Numbered from the stretch's first letter, positions 8,063-17,455 are shown. The stretch: 23,861 nucleotides of DNA from Bacteroides sp. UBA7335 (GCA_002471185.1 DKPL01000027.1:1-23861); one strand, 5' to 3'. Made by a program: numbers and translations. Notes: generated by a model from the letters alone, not told the origin.

Positions 8063-10918
8063 ATGAAAGAAGCAAATTCAAATAGTCGACTAATCATTGT
8101 ACTAAATGAACATCCTGTGCTAGGTATGTTGCTGACTCCTTTTATTGTTGAAGAGAAGAGAGAAACGGAGGAACTTGTATTAATAGAACAAGCATACCAC
8201 CTTTCAGAATCGGTAATTGAAGAACTTAACACAGCTGAGCAGAAGGCGATAAAAATAGCTCAGCACTACACCGAGCGACATCTAATGGGGTTATTTTCGA
8301 AAGAAAAAACCACCGCGCGCTTTCTTAAGCGAATTAGCGAGAAGAGCGATGAGCTAAAAAGAGTACGTGCTTTTATTGAAGAGCATCTACTACAGATGAT
8401 TCACCTTGTCCGCGAAGTATCGCTACCCATTTATCAAAAGCCGAATGGAAGCAAGGTGCTCTATGCACATCATCTATTCAATTTTCACCCCGATGCAGTA
8501 GACATAAGCTTCAAGTTTAAATATCACAATGAACGTTTAAACTATCGCTTTGACTGCTCGTGCGATGATAAGATGGTAAACTTAGCTCATGAGAAACCGG
8601 CAATAGCCATTACCACTACCCCTCTGACATTGGCATTAGGCATGAATATATATATCTTCAACCATATTCCTGCCAACTTGCTGATGCCTTTAACCAAGAA
8701 AGACTTTATTGATATACAAACTCCTTCAGTCGACAAATACATTGATAATATATTGATACCGATAGCACGCTATCACGATGTCATCACTGCTGGCTTTTTA
8801 TTCGAAGAGGTACACTATCCTTGTCAGCCTATTCTCTATTTTGAAGAAGAATCGTCCGACATACAGCTGCTTCAATTAAACTTTCAATACGACAAACATC
8901 GCTACCCTATCCAGGCGAAAGAGGTATCCGAGAGATATATTTTCAGTGAAGATAGAGAGGGAGATAAATACACCTACTATTTTTACAGAGATAAAGCTAA
9001 GGAGCAACAAACTATTGATTTGCTGATTGATAATGGATTGGTACAAACGCGTCATTCACATTTCAAATTATCGAAGGAGGCTCCCGAAAGCAATTTAGTG
9101 GAGTGGATTAGTCGCCACAGACAACTCATTGAATCTGTATTTGAGTTTAACAGTAAAGCCATAAATGCCAATTACTGCTCGGACGATATATTTATAGAGC
9201 AGAGTTATGACAAAACTCCCGATTGGTTTGAACTCAACATAACAGTTGTCATTGGCCAGTATCGCATTCCTTTTCAGAGATTTAGAAATCATATCTTAAA
9301 TAGTAACCGAGAGTTTATACTTCCCGACGGACGATTTGTGCTCTTGCCCGAAGAGTGGTTTAGTAGGTATCGTGGACTGTTTGCGTTTACTCGTGCCAAC
9401 GAGAAAACATTGCGTTTGAAACCTGCCTATATTGGAGTGATACAAACGTTATTGAACGATAACGATGCCCCCAAAGAGTTCTCGCCCATTGCTACTCAAA
9501 AGTACAATACACCTAAGGGATTGAAGGCTACCCTGCGCCCTTATCAGTTGAAGGGATATCAATGGCTAATGAACTTGTACGACCGAAACATGGGAGGTTG
9601 CTTGGCTGATGATATGGGATTGGGAAAGACGTTGCAGACTTTGGCGTTTTTGGAGCGTGTACACCATGGCAAACCCAAGTCGAAACAGCACAAGACAACT
9701 CTTCTTGTGATGCCAACCTCACTCACACACAACTGGAAGAACGAAATAAGGCGCTTCAGTACGTTGTCATTTTGGGAGATGTCTAGCTACCAGAAAGTCA
9801 ATGAAGAGCAGCTTGCTGATAAGTTAGAACAACATGATCTGATCATTATATCGTATGGAATGATCAGAAAGAATATTGGTTTACTCGAGAATTATCCGTT
9901 CGAGTGTATTATTCTTGATGAGAGTCAGAACATCAAGAATAGCGACTCGATTACTTTTCGTGCAGTAAGCAGATTGCAATCGCCGCATCGGTTTGTACTT
10001 ACCGGAACTCCCATTGAGAATTCGCTCAACGACCTCTGGGCACAATTCAACTTTATCATGCCTAGCCTGTTGGGTAGTGAGCCATCGTTCAACAAGCGGT
10101 TTATTGTGCCTATAAAAAATGGAGACGAGCAAACTCAACTGCTATTACGACAATTTATCAGTCCGTTCATACTGCGTCGAACCAAGCAAGAGGTTGCTCC
10201 CGATCTGCCTCCACTGACCGAACGAATAGTATATTGCCCAATGACTGAGATGCAGAGAGAGCTATACGATAAAGAAAAAAATAGTTTGCGAAACATCTTG
10301 TTGGAGATGACAGACGATAATAAACAGGAGCGTTTCACCATACTCAACGGACTGACTCGTTTGCGTCAATTGGCTTGTCATCCAAGGCTGATAGATGAGG
10401 AGTACTCGGACATCTCGGGCAAGATGGAGCAAATCATGAGTTTGTACGAAACTCTACAGAGCGAAGGACACAAGGTGTTGATATTCTCTGCCTTTGTGAA
10501 ACACCTGGAGATTATAGCCACAGAGTTCAATAATCGTGGTTGGAAATATGCGTGGCTCACGGGCAGCACTCACAAACGAGCCGAAGAGATAGACTTATTT
10601 GCCAAAGCGGATGAGGTGCAAGCTTTCTTTATCTCCCTCAAAGCAGGCGGTGTGGGGTTGAACCTGGTTAAGGCCAGCTATGTATTTATCATCGACCCTT
10701 GGTGGAACCCTGCCGCCGAAGCTCAAGCCATAGCCCGTTCACACCGCATCGGTCAGCAGAAAAAGGTTATTGCTTATCGCTTCATTACCGAGAGAAGTAT
10801 CGAAGAGAAAATCATGCGATTGCAGGATGAGAAACGAAGAATGGCTAACACTATGATAGACGAGAATCGTTCCATGTCGAATCTAAGCAATCAGGAGTGG
10901 TACGAGTTATTAAAATGA
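8063..10918 (+). CDS. SNF2-family DEAD/DEAH-type helicase
   Basis: With the start at 8063 (ATGAAAGAAGC) the protein has 951 residues. The open frame extends upstream to 7988, but that would overlap the mnmA start and add an unlikely N-terminus, so the internal ATG is preferred. The C-terminal half is a complete SNF2 motor. Motif I is DDMGLGKT with K522, motif II is the DESQ variant (D619, E620), motif III is LTGTPIEN, and motif VI is SHRIGQQ with R895. SNF2 proteins use ATP to translocate on duplex DNA and remodel protein-DNA complexes. The first 480 or so residues show no SWIM zinc-binding CxCxnCxH pattern and no other domain I recognise. No methyltransferase, nuclease or restriction gene is adjacent, so a housekeeping DNA or transcription role is more likely than defence. 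Confidence 0.92.
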   Translation: MKEANSNSRLIIVLNEHPVLGMLLTPFIVEEKRETEELVLIEQAYHLSESVIEELNTAEQKAIKIAQHYTERHLMGLFSKEKTTARFLKRISEKSDELKRVRAFIEEHLLQMIHLVREVSLPIYQKPNGSKVLYAHHLFNFHPDAVDISFKFKYHNERLNYRFDCSCDDKMVNLAHEKPAIAITTTPLTLALGMNIYIFNHIPANLLMPLTKKDFIDIQTPSVDKYIDNILIPIARYHDVITAGFLFEEVHYPCQPILYFEEESSDIQLLQLNFQYDKHRYPIQAKEVSERYIFSEDREGDKYTYYFYRDKAKEQQTIDLLIDNGLVQTRHSHFKLSKEAPESNLVEWISRHRQLIESVFEFNSKAINANYCSDDIFIEQSYDKTPDWFELNITVVIGQYRIPFQRFRNHILNSNREFILPDGRFVLLPEEWFSRYRGLFAFTRANEKTLRLKPAYIGVIQTLLNDNDAPKEFSPIATQKYNTPKGLKATLRPYQLKGYQWLMNLYDRNMGGCLADDMGLGKTLQTLAFLERVHHGKPKSKQHKTTLLVMPTSLTHNWKNEIRRFSTLSFWEMSSYQKVNEEQLADKLEQHDLIIISYGMIRKNIGLLENYPFECIILDESQNIKNSDSITFRAVSRLQSPHRFVLTGTPIENSLNDLWAQFNFIMPSLLGSEPSFNKRFIVPIKNGDEQTQLLLRQFISPFILRRTKQEVAPDLPPLTERIVYCPMTEMQRELYDKEKNSLRNILLEMTDDNKQERFTILNGLTRLRQLACHPRLIDEEYSDISGKMEQIMSLYETLQSEGHKVLIFSAFVKHLEIIATEFNNRGWKYAWLTGSTHKRAEEIDLFAKADEVQAFFISLKAGGVGLNLVKASYVFIIDPWWNPAAEAQAIARSHRIGQQKKVIAYRFITERSIEEKIMRLQDEKRRMANTMIDENRSMSNLSNQEWYELLK

Positions 10919-10978
10919 TAGCAAAGCGACTATTATTAAGTTTTGAGTGCAAATTTTAAGTATCATCAACAGTACAAT

Positions 10979-11008
10979 CTGTTTTAAATGGTGTAATAAC
11001 TGTTTTAA
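10979..11008 (+). promoter_or_regulatory. Direct-repeat pair upstream of the pectinesterase gene, candidate activator site
   Basis: The 9-mer CTGTTTTAA occurs twice (10979-10987 and 11000-11008) with a period of exactly 21 bp, two turns of the helix. It ends 37 bp before a candidate -7 element. Direct repeats on one face of DNA at this distance are typical sites for AraC-type activators, such as the output domain of the hybrid regulator at 18603-22685. The link is inference. Confidence 0.4.
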
Positions 11009-11045
11009 CTACCTGCGTCAGGATACACTCTAAAGGGGGTTTACG

Positions 11046-11053
11046 TATATTCG
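11046..11053 (+). promoter_or_regulatory. Candidate -7 element for the pectinesterase gene
   Basis: TATATTCG differs from TAnnTTTG at one base and lies 49 nt before the ATG at 11103. The 184-bp gap otherwise holds the direct-repeat pair at 10979-11008 and no visible terminator for the helicase gene. No -33 TTTG is seen, so the call is weak. Confidence 0.3.
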
Positions 11054-11102
11054 CAGTAGATATTTCAACAATTATTAATCCACTTAAATCATTCCATGTA
11101 TT

Positions 11103-14100
11103 ATGAAGAATGTACTTTACGCACTTCTTACATGTATGTTTGCCTTGGGAGCTACGCTATTAAATGCCCAAGAAGCAACCACAGTTAAAATTACTTTTGA
11201 TGCAGGCGAATACGCCGATGCAGGTACTTTACCGGCATCTACTGATGTACCAGCCGGCACAGACTTTACCTTTCCGATGAACCGCACTATGTTTGTGGAG
11301 GGTAACACACTAACAGGTTGGACCAATGGTACTGTAACCTTCAAACCGGGTCAAACGGTTACCATTAATGAGCAACTCACTTTAACCCCCGTGTTTTCAA
11401 CCAATACGCAATCGCTAAACGACCGTAGCGAGCCAGTTACTATTACTTGGGATTTCCAACGTAAGAACGGGGCTCCTCTTCTTGCTATCGAAGGCAAAAA
11501 AGCCATTTATGTATCGCAAGCAGTAGTAAACGGAGAGTCTATCGATGTGAAAATTGACCTCAACACATCGCCGGGAAAGATTGCTAATGGCAATTGGGAG
11601 GACTGGGCGCAAATGAATAACGGAACGACTTTGACCTTTCCGGCTGCAAAGAACTGTGTTGTTGTGTTCGAGTCGTATAGTGCTGCTACTACTACTACTG
11701 TTGCAGGTGATACCAACTATACACTAGATGGTACTAGAGCGACCTACACGTATGGTGGTACCGATCCTACCATTGACATTGTGATTGGCAATGGTTCATA
11801 CTACAGATACTTCACGATCACTTATCCTGAGGTAGTTTCTGCTTTGCAAGAGCGTCCTATTATTGCTACCGATTTCACCGATTGGGAAGCTGTTGGCTCG
11901 AATGAGGCACCGGTAGATGTTACCGTTCACACTAACTTCAGCAACGAAGATGTGGTGTTTACTTTTGATGGAGTAACTCTGGCGCCTAACGGACAAAACA
12001 CAGGCAAGTTTGGCGACCTTACCGGATATGCCATGGCCGAAAAGAACTTAAACGGAACCATCGTTACAACTCCTTTTGGCAACATTACTAAAGTTCGCTA
12101 TTTTCATGGGGCTACCGGTAGCAACCGTGGTTATAAGTTAGAGAAGAAGAGTGCTACAGATGCCGACTGGGTAGTGCTATCGGCTGATGCTGCCAACCCT
12201 GCTACCGGGGTATGGGTAGAGAAAGAAATTAATGAGAATAATGTTCAGTTGCGCTGGACTAACATTGCTTTAAGCCAAAACGCCTATATGTTCGAGTTAG
12301 AGGTGTTTGCTAACGTTGAGATTAGTGCTCCACAGGTGACACTTGCAGTTAAGGCATCGCCCGAAGAAGGGGGTAGCGTATCGGCTTCTCCGGCTAGCAA
12401 AGAGTACGACCAAGGTTCTGAAGTGGTACTTACTGCAAAAAGAAACTTTGGCTTTGCTTTTGTAAAGTGGGTTAATGCGAATGGCGAAACATTGTCTACA
12501 GAAGACACTTATACACAAGTACTTAACGAAAGCATGGAGGCTATCGCTCTATTCGAGCCTATTGCTACTTATGCCATGACCACTACGGTTGAAGGTGGAG
12601 CAAACAACTATATGATTACGCTATCGCCTGATGCTAAGGTGATTGGTGGCAAGAATATGTACGAGATGGGTACTCAGGTGACACTGAAAGCTAACGAGAA
12701 CCCTATCTTGACCTTTACAAACTGGACTAGTGGCGAAACTGAAAGCGAAATTGTTGTAGAGATGAACGACGACAAAGCATATACGGCTAACTATAGCGCT
12801 AAAGATTATATTGTTGGCTGGGATTTCAATCGCCGTGGTGCAAATGGCCGTCCGGCTGACTTTACTTCTACTCCCGACAACGAAGCAACTACGTTTGTGC
12901 TTCGCAAAGAGGATGGTAGCACAATAGGCTGGTTGGACAAGTCGGAAGAGGCTGCGGGTGGATACGAAGGTGAACCGGCTGCGGTTAACTGGAAACCAAT
13001 TGCCGATAAGTATTACTACGAGACTAAAATCAACGCTACCGACTTTACCGATATTCAGGTGACTTCTAAGATGTTGTACAACTACAACGCTTATACAGTG
13101 CAAAAACTAGAATACTCGCTAGATGGTACTACTTGGAAAGAGGCTAACCGCATTACAATACCTAATGGTAAAGTATGGACTCCGCTAGAGGCTACACTGC
13201 CTGCTGAGTGTAATCATGCTACAACACTGCATTTGCGTTGGATTCCTGATTACTCTTCTGAGATTGGCGGATCGGCTTCTGAAAATGATGGAACATCAAT
13301 CACTGCAATCTATGTATTGGGTACTCCTAAGATTTACAACGACGGCACAGCGCCTAAGTTGGTAAATAGTATTCCTGCTAATGCTGCAACAGGTGTGTCG
13401 GCTTCAGGTCGCATCGTGTTGACTTTTGACGAGAAGGTGAAGTTGGCGGATCATGTTGACGTGACTTTGGGTAATAAGAAACTGAAAGCTACAGTAGCCG
13501 GCAAGAGCATTACTTTTGCTTACTTAGGTCTTGATTACAATTCAGAATATACCTTTACATTGCCAGCCAATAGTGTATCAGACTTAGCAGACAATGTATT
13601 GACTGAAGCGATCTCGGTGAAATTCACCACCGTGGCTCCTCCTGTAGTAACTCCGGGCATGTATGATGCTGAGGTAACTAATGGTGAAGAGTTTATGGAG
13701 GCCTTGAAAAAAGCCAATGCACAAGCTTCATCGGGCAAACGTTTCCGCATCTTCTTACACAATGGCTTGTACGACTTGGGTACAGCTTGCTTAACTGAGG
13801 TGAAATCGAACATTTCGCTTATTGGTGAGAGCATGGAGAATACCATCATCATGAATGCTCCTCAACAAGAGGGTATCAGTGTAACGGGTACTTTGCTGGG
13901 AACTGGTGAGAACATCTACTTGCAAGACATCACGCTGAAAAACAACTACGACTATACCGGAACTACCGGACGCGCAGTGGCTTGGCACGATAAGAGTAAT
14001 AAGAGTGTATTGAAAAACGTGCGTATGCTTAGTTTCCAAGATACTTATTACAGCAACAATAACCGCATGCGCTCTTACATGGAGGGTTGCGAAATACACG

Positions 14101-14960
14101 GTACAGTAGACTTTATCTGTGGGGGTGGTGATGTGTTCTTTAACCGCACTACATTGTATCTGGAAGAGCGTTCGGGCAATGTGATTACTGCACCGGCTGG
14201 CGATACCGACTGGGGATATGTATTCAACGACTGTGTGATTGATGGTCACGAGAAGAACAAGGGTTCTTATGCACTGGGACGTCCTTGGAATGGTGCGCCA
14301 ATGAGTGTGTGGATTAACACAACCATGAAGGTATTGCCTCATGCCGAGGGTTGGAATGAAATGAGTGCTAACGTACTGCCTAAGTTGTTTGCCGAATACA
14401 ATAGTCAAACAGAAAATGGTATGCCGGTAGATTGTAGCAACCGTAAGAAAACTTATGCAGCGGGTACTGTGAAGTATGATCCTGTGCTTTCGGCTGAAGA
14501 TGCGGCTAAGTTTACTGTAGAAAATGTGTTGAGTGGAACGGATGCATGGATGCCTACGCTACTTACTGAGCAAGCGGCTGCACCTGCTATCAGCGTGAGC
14601 AATGGCAACATCACTTGGAGTGCTAGCAACTATGTATTCGTATATGCCATCTGCAAAAACGGTAAAGTGATTGCATTTACCAACGATAACTCATTTGCAA
14701 TTCCGGCTGATGCTACTTCTGACGATTTGTTCAGCGTGCGTGCTGCCAACGAAATGGGTGGTTTGGGTGCCTCTTCTAACTCAGTAACTATGGGTGGCGA
14801 AACAGGCATCGAAGACAATGCAGTTGAGAAAGAGGTGGTAGAACGTCAATACTTCAATACTAACGGAGTGCGCATCTCGTCACAACAAAGTGGATTGAAC
14901 ATTGTACGCGTGATTTATAGCGATGGCACAATGAAGGTGGTAAAAGAGTTTGTGAAGTAA
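11103..14960 (+). CDS. Large secreted multidomain pectin methylesterase-like protein (CE8)
   Basis: This 1285-residue protein has a signal peptide (about residues 1-22, ending LLNAQ). Modules in order: an InlB-B-type repeat (about 26-100), a beta-sandwich-like part (about 108-240), a discoidin-like part (about 250-400), two more InlB-like repeats (about 405-485 and 490-560), another sandwich module (about 565-740), an SbsA-type Ig-like domain (about 747-845) and the CE8 parallel beta-helix (about 855-1170). The CE8 catalytic set is intact: D980 in FQDTYY, D1003 in GTVDFICGG, and R1060 in LGRPW. The enzyme is therefore predicted to remove methyl groups from homogalacturonan outside the cytoplasm. 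The last 50 residues resemble the small Bacteroidetes C-terminal sorting or tail domain. It has its own promoter region and a strong terminator, and no SusC/SusD neighbours. Confidence 0.9.
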   Translation: MKNVLYALLTCMFALGATLLNAQEATTVKITFDAGEYADAGTLPASTDVPAGTDFTFPMNRTMFVEGNTLTGWTNGTVTFKPGQTVTINEQLTLTPVFSTNTQSLNDRSEPVTITWDFQRKNGAPLLAIEGKKAIYVSQAVVNGESIDVKIDLNTSPGKIANGNWEDWAQMNNGTTLTFPAAKNCVVVFESYSAATTTTVAGDTNYTLDGTRATYTYGGTDPTIDIVIGNGSYYRYFTITYPEVVSALQERPIIATDFTDWEAVGSNEAPVDVTVHTNFSNEDVVFTFDGVTLAPNGQNTGKFGDLTGYAMAEKNLNGTIVTTPFGNITKVRYFHGATGSNRGYKLEKKSATDADWVVLSADAANPATGVWVEKEINENNVQLRWTNIALSQNAYMFELEVFANVEISAPQVTLAVKASPEEGGSVSASPASKEYDQGSEVVLTAKRNFGFAFVKWVNANGETLSTEDTYTQVLNESMEAIALFEPIATYAMTTTVEGGANNYMITLSPDAKVIGGKNMYEMGTQVTLKANENPILTFTNWTSGETESEIVVEMNDDKAYTANYSAKDYIVGWDFNRRGANGRPADFTSTPDNEATTFVLRKEDGSTIGWLDKSEEAAGGYEGEPAAVNWKPIADKYYYETKINATDFTDIQVTSKMLYNYNAYTVQKLEYSLDGTTWKEANRITIPNGKVWTPLEATLPAECNHATTLHLRWIPDYSSEIGGSASENDGTSITAIYVLGTPKIYNDGTAPKLVNSIPANAATGVSASGRIVLTFDEKVKLADHVDVTLGNKKLKATVAGKSITFAYLGLDYNSEYTFTLPANSVSDLADNVLTEAISVKFTTVAPPVVTPGMYDAEVTNGEEFMEALKKANAQASSGKRFRIFLHNGLYDLGTACLTEVKSNISLIGESMENTIIMNAPQQEGISVTGTLLGTGENIYLQDITLKNNYDYTGTTGRAVAWHDKSNKSVLKNVRMLSFQDTYYSNNNRMRSYMEGCEIHGTVDFICGGGDVFFNRTTLYLEERSGNVITAPAGDTDWGYVFNDCVIDGHEKNKGSYALGRPWNGAPMSVWINTTMKVLPHAEGWNEMSANVLPKLFAEYNSQTENGMPVDCSNRKKTYAAGTVKYDPVLSAEDAAKFTVENVLSGTDAWMPTLLTEQAAAPAISVSNGNITWSASNYVFVYAICKNGKVIAFTNDNSFAIPADATSDDLFSVRAANEMGGLGASSNSVTMGGETGIEDNAVEKEVVERQYFNTNGVRISSQQSGLNIVRVIYSDGTMKVVKEFVK

Positions 14961-14985
14961 TTCGCAAGACAACTATAAAAAAGTC

Positions 14986-15031
14986 ATCGGGGCTATCTGG
15001 TCAATGCCGGATAGCCCCGATTTTTTATTTT
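14986..15031 (+). terminator. Strong rho-independent terminator, probably bidirectional
   Basis: The arms ATCGGGGCTATCTGG (14986-15000) and CCGGATAGCCCCGAT (15007-15021) form a 15-bp stem with one G-U pair and a 6-nt loop, followed by a T run. On the other strand a T6 run (A run at 14977-14982) also follows the stem, so it could stop transcription from the convergent operon as well. Confidence 0.93.
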
Positions 15032-15091
15032 CAACACGATGCCACATTACGCTTAGCAGTGAGTGTTTTATTGCAATCAGCTGTTTCAATT

Positions 15092-15157
15092 AGTTTCAAA
15101 GGCTTGGAACTAAAGTTTCAAGGGCTCGGAAGCATAGTTTCAAGCCTTTGGAAACAG
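15092..15157. repeat. Three tandem 22-bp imperfect repeats that also form an inverted repeat
   Basis: The units start at 15092, 15114 and 15136. Each begins AGTTTCAA and carries GGAA at the same offset, giving an exact 22-bp period. The middles differ (AGGCTT, GGGCTC, GCCTTT). The first and third units are also inverted copies: 15093-15110 against 15137-15155 gives 17 Watson-Crick pairs, one G-U pair and one bulged base, with the second unit in the loop. The element sits between the terminator and the stop of the convergent CBM9-like gene. Its function is unknown. Confidence 0.8.
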
Positions 15158-15172
15158 GTGAGTCAAGAATGA

Positions 15173-15817
15173 CTACCCTTCGAACGCTAGCTCACCGAAA
15201 TAGTCGGGACGATGGAAGTCGGGCTTGGCAATGGGTATAGGGTTCCACGATAGGAAATGAGGTGTTTGTAGCTCGTCGCCACACTTGTAGAAGTTGGCAG
15301 AGATGGTTTTTCCATCGAGGGATGTGATTTGATGTAGGAAGTAGGCACTGAATGGAATAATCAGGGCTACTTCCCACGCTGTTTGGCCTACACGTTCTTC
15401 AAACGGAGTGTGACCTAAACTGGCCCAGCGTTTGACTTGCGAAGTGATTTCTAGCGGGGCATGACGTCGGTTTCCACGTTCAGCACCTGCACCAATCAAT
15501 AGGGTCCCGATGCAGTTGCACTCCATGTTGTAGTAGATGCCATCGCCACCGGGGATAGAGAAGAACTCTACGCACGAGTCTGTCCATACTGCGCCGTTAT
15601 CTTCGCCATAGCGAGCACGCACGCTGGCTTCGGTTACTTTAAAGTGAAGCAATAGGGCATCTTGCGTGTGGGCAATGCGAAATTTTACATCGGGGCGATA
15701 AGGGTATTCACTCCAATTGACCGTAGAGATGGGCTGGAACTCAATGCCTGCTTGGTCTAAGAGTTTAGGAAGTTCAACAGCCTCAACCGGGGCTACAGTT
15801 AGTTTTCTTACTTTCAT
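15173..15817 (-). CDS. CBM9-like (DOMON-type fold) carbohydrate-binding family protein, cytoplasmic
   Basis: This 214-residue protein resembles the Bacteroidetes carbohydrate-binding family 9-like proteins. Features include WSEYPYRPDVKFRIAHTQDALLLHF near the N-terminus, the WTDSCVEFF motif (about residues 84-92), a YYNMECN strand, WEVALIIPFSAYF and the terminal FHRPDYFGELAF. No signal peptide is seen, so unlike classical CBM9 modules it should stay in the cytoplasm or be a small standalone binding or accessory protein. It is the last gene of the minus-strand unit, starting 19 nt after the symporter stop, so its role is probably tied to the same sugar. No catalytic activity can be assigned. 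Confidence 0.85.
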   Translation of the reverse strand: MKVRKLTVAPVEAVELPKLLDQAGIEFQPISTVNWSEYPYRPDVKFRIAHTQDALLLHFKVTEASVRARYGEDNGAVWTDSCVEFFSIPGGDGIYYNMECNCIGTLLIGAGAERGNRRHAPLEITSQVKRWASLGHTPFEERVGQTAWEVALIIPFSAYFLHQITSLDGKTISANFYKCGDELQTPHFLSWNPIPIAKPDFHRPDYFGELAFEG

Positions 15818-15836
15818 AATCGTGTTATTTCAAGGG

Positions 15837-17323
15837 TTATTTATGGATTCGGTTTGTCGCCAATAGGGTTAAGACAAAACCGACCACAAATATAGCCATT
15901 GTACCGAATACTATAGTTAAATATCCATGTAAAGGACTGCGAACAAAGCTCCAAGTTTCATTTTCGGGCAATAATGGGCTTAAACTCATCCACGCAATCA
16001 CCAACAACCCCACCACAACAGCGATGATGGCAGCAGCTTTGTTGACCTTGCGTTTCATCAGTGCCAATAGAAATAATCCAAGCATACCTCCACTACAGAT
16101 AGAGGCCAACTTCCACCAAGCATCGAGCACACCGTTCACCTTCATCATCAGCAAACCAATTAAAACACCGATGAAACCGACTAAAAATGAGGTTAGGTAG
16201 AGGGTATTCATGCTCTTTTTGTCCGATAACTCCTCTTTTGAGAGTCGCTTCACAAAGTCGGTTAGCACCACGGTTGCAGCAGAGTTGATGCTAGTGGCAA
16301 TGGTAGACATGCCCGCTGCAACAATGGCTGCCACCACAAAACCGGTTACCCCCATTGGCAGACCGGTTACAATGAAGTGTGGAAACACCTGGTCGGATGG
16401 AGTGCCGGCAGGCAACAACTCGGGACGAGCAGTGTAGTAGGCAAAGAGGGCAGTACCAATGTAAACAAACACAAGCGACACGGGAATATAGAGCAACCCG
16501 CCAAACAGTGTAGAGCGAATGGCATCTTTGGTAGACTTGGTAGTCATGTAACGCTGCACATAGTTTTGGTCGATGCCATAGTTTTGCATGTTGATAAAGA
16601 GTCCGTAGATAAGAACCACCCAAAAAGTAGGTTCGCTTAGCGATAGACCAAGTCCGCCAAGACTAAATTTATGGTGAGCAGCAGCTATTTCAAAGAGTTG
16701 AGAAGGGCCTTCGGGCATGGAGAACGTAAGGATGATAGCACACGCCACAGCAGCCACAATCAAGATGATGCCTTGCACAGCATCGGTCCACACCACAGCT
16801 GCTATGCCTCCCCCATCAGCGTATAGATGAGGGTTAATATGCCTACTACAATAATGATGAGCTCGATATCGAAGCCAAACATACGGTTGATGGGTAAAGC
16901 CAAAAGCAGCAAGATGGCTCCCGAACGAGCCAGTTGGGTGAGCAGATAGCACACTGCCACATAGCACCGCGCCCAATAGCCAAAACGCACTTCGAGAAAG
17001 TGGTAGGCAGAGACACTATTCATGCCACGATAAAGGGGAATAAATATTTTGGCGGCAAGATAAGTTGCCAATGGGATAGACAAACTGAATACAAAGGGAT
17101 TCCAAGTGCCCCGATAGGCATCGCCGGGTAGCCCCAAAAAGCTGATGCTGCTGACAAAGGTAGCAAAGATAGACATCCCTACTGCCCAAGCGGGCAATGT
17201 GCCTTCGGCAGCTGTAAAAGCACGACTGCTTTTGCCACTTTTAAAATAGAAAGAGCAACCAAATATAGTAACTCCGGCTATAAAAACAAAAAAGATGATA
17301 TAGTCGAGAAATGTGATTTCCAT
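15837..17323 (-). pseudogene. Sodium:solute symporter (SSS family), broken by a frameshift
   Basis: Two reading frames together encode one SSS transporter of about 495 residues, the normal family size. The 5' part (17323 to 16802) covers the N-terminal helices and reads up to LIYTLMGEA followed by TAG. The 3' part, in another frame from about 16815 to 15837, continues with GGIAAVVWTDAVQGIILIVAA and the remaining helices. The family motif YTxxGGIxAVxWTD is thus split exactly at a run of five G (C5 on the plus strand, 16810-16814). One extra G would restore the frame, as MGGGIAAV. The protein would import a sugar or organic acid with sodium. Its neighbours are the aldolase upstream and the CBM9-like gene downstream. 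Sequencing error, recent mutation and phase variation are all possible. Confidence 0.88.
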
Positions 17324-17455
17324 GGTGTGTTTTTTAATGATGTTAAGGGTGTGTTTTAAAGGGTTGTAGAGGTACCTAATGAGTCAATCGAGGAATAGTG
17401 GAATGGCTACTAATGGGCATCTTACAAGCTAAAGGACTCTCAACGAGTGCTAAGG

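Noticed and set aside
8063..10918. Anti-phage defence system built on the SNF2 helicase
   Set aside because: No methyltransferase, nuclease, PLD protein or other defence partner lies nearby; the neighbours are mnmA and a secreted esterase.
12621..13103. 160-codon minus-strand open frame inside the pectinesterase gene
   Set aside because: It lies opposite a well-supported secreted-protein module, and its Cys/Val/Ser-rich translation is typical of antisense shadows.
13791..14408. 205-codon minus-strand open frame inside the pectinesterase gene
   Set aside because: It lies fully opposite the intact CE8 domain, shows low-complexity shadow translation and has no start signals of its own.
15092..15157. 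CRISPR array
   Set aside because: The three units are directly abutting and imperfect with no unique spacers, and no cas genes are present in the window.
16802..16815. Programmed -1 frameshift in the symporter
   Set aside because: The G run is followed by A and the zero-frame codons (ATG GGG GAG) do not form an X XXY YYZ heptamer; no programmed shift is known to me in this family.
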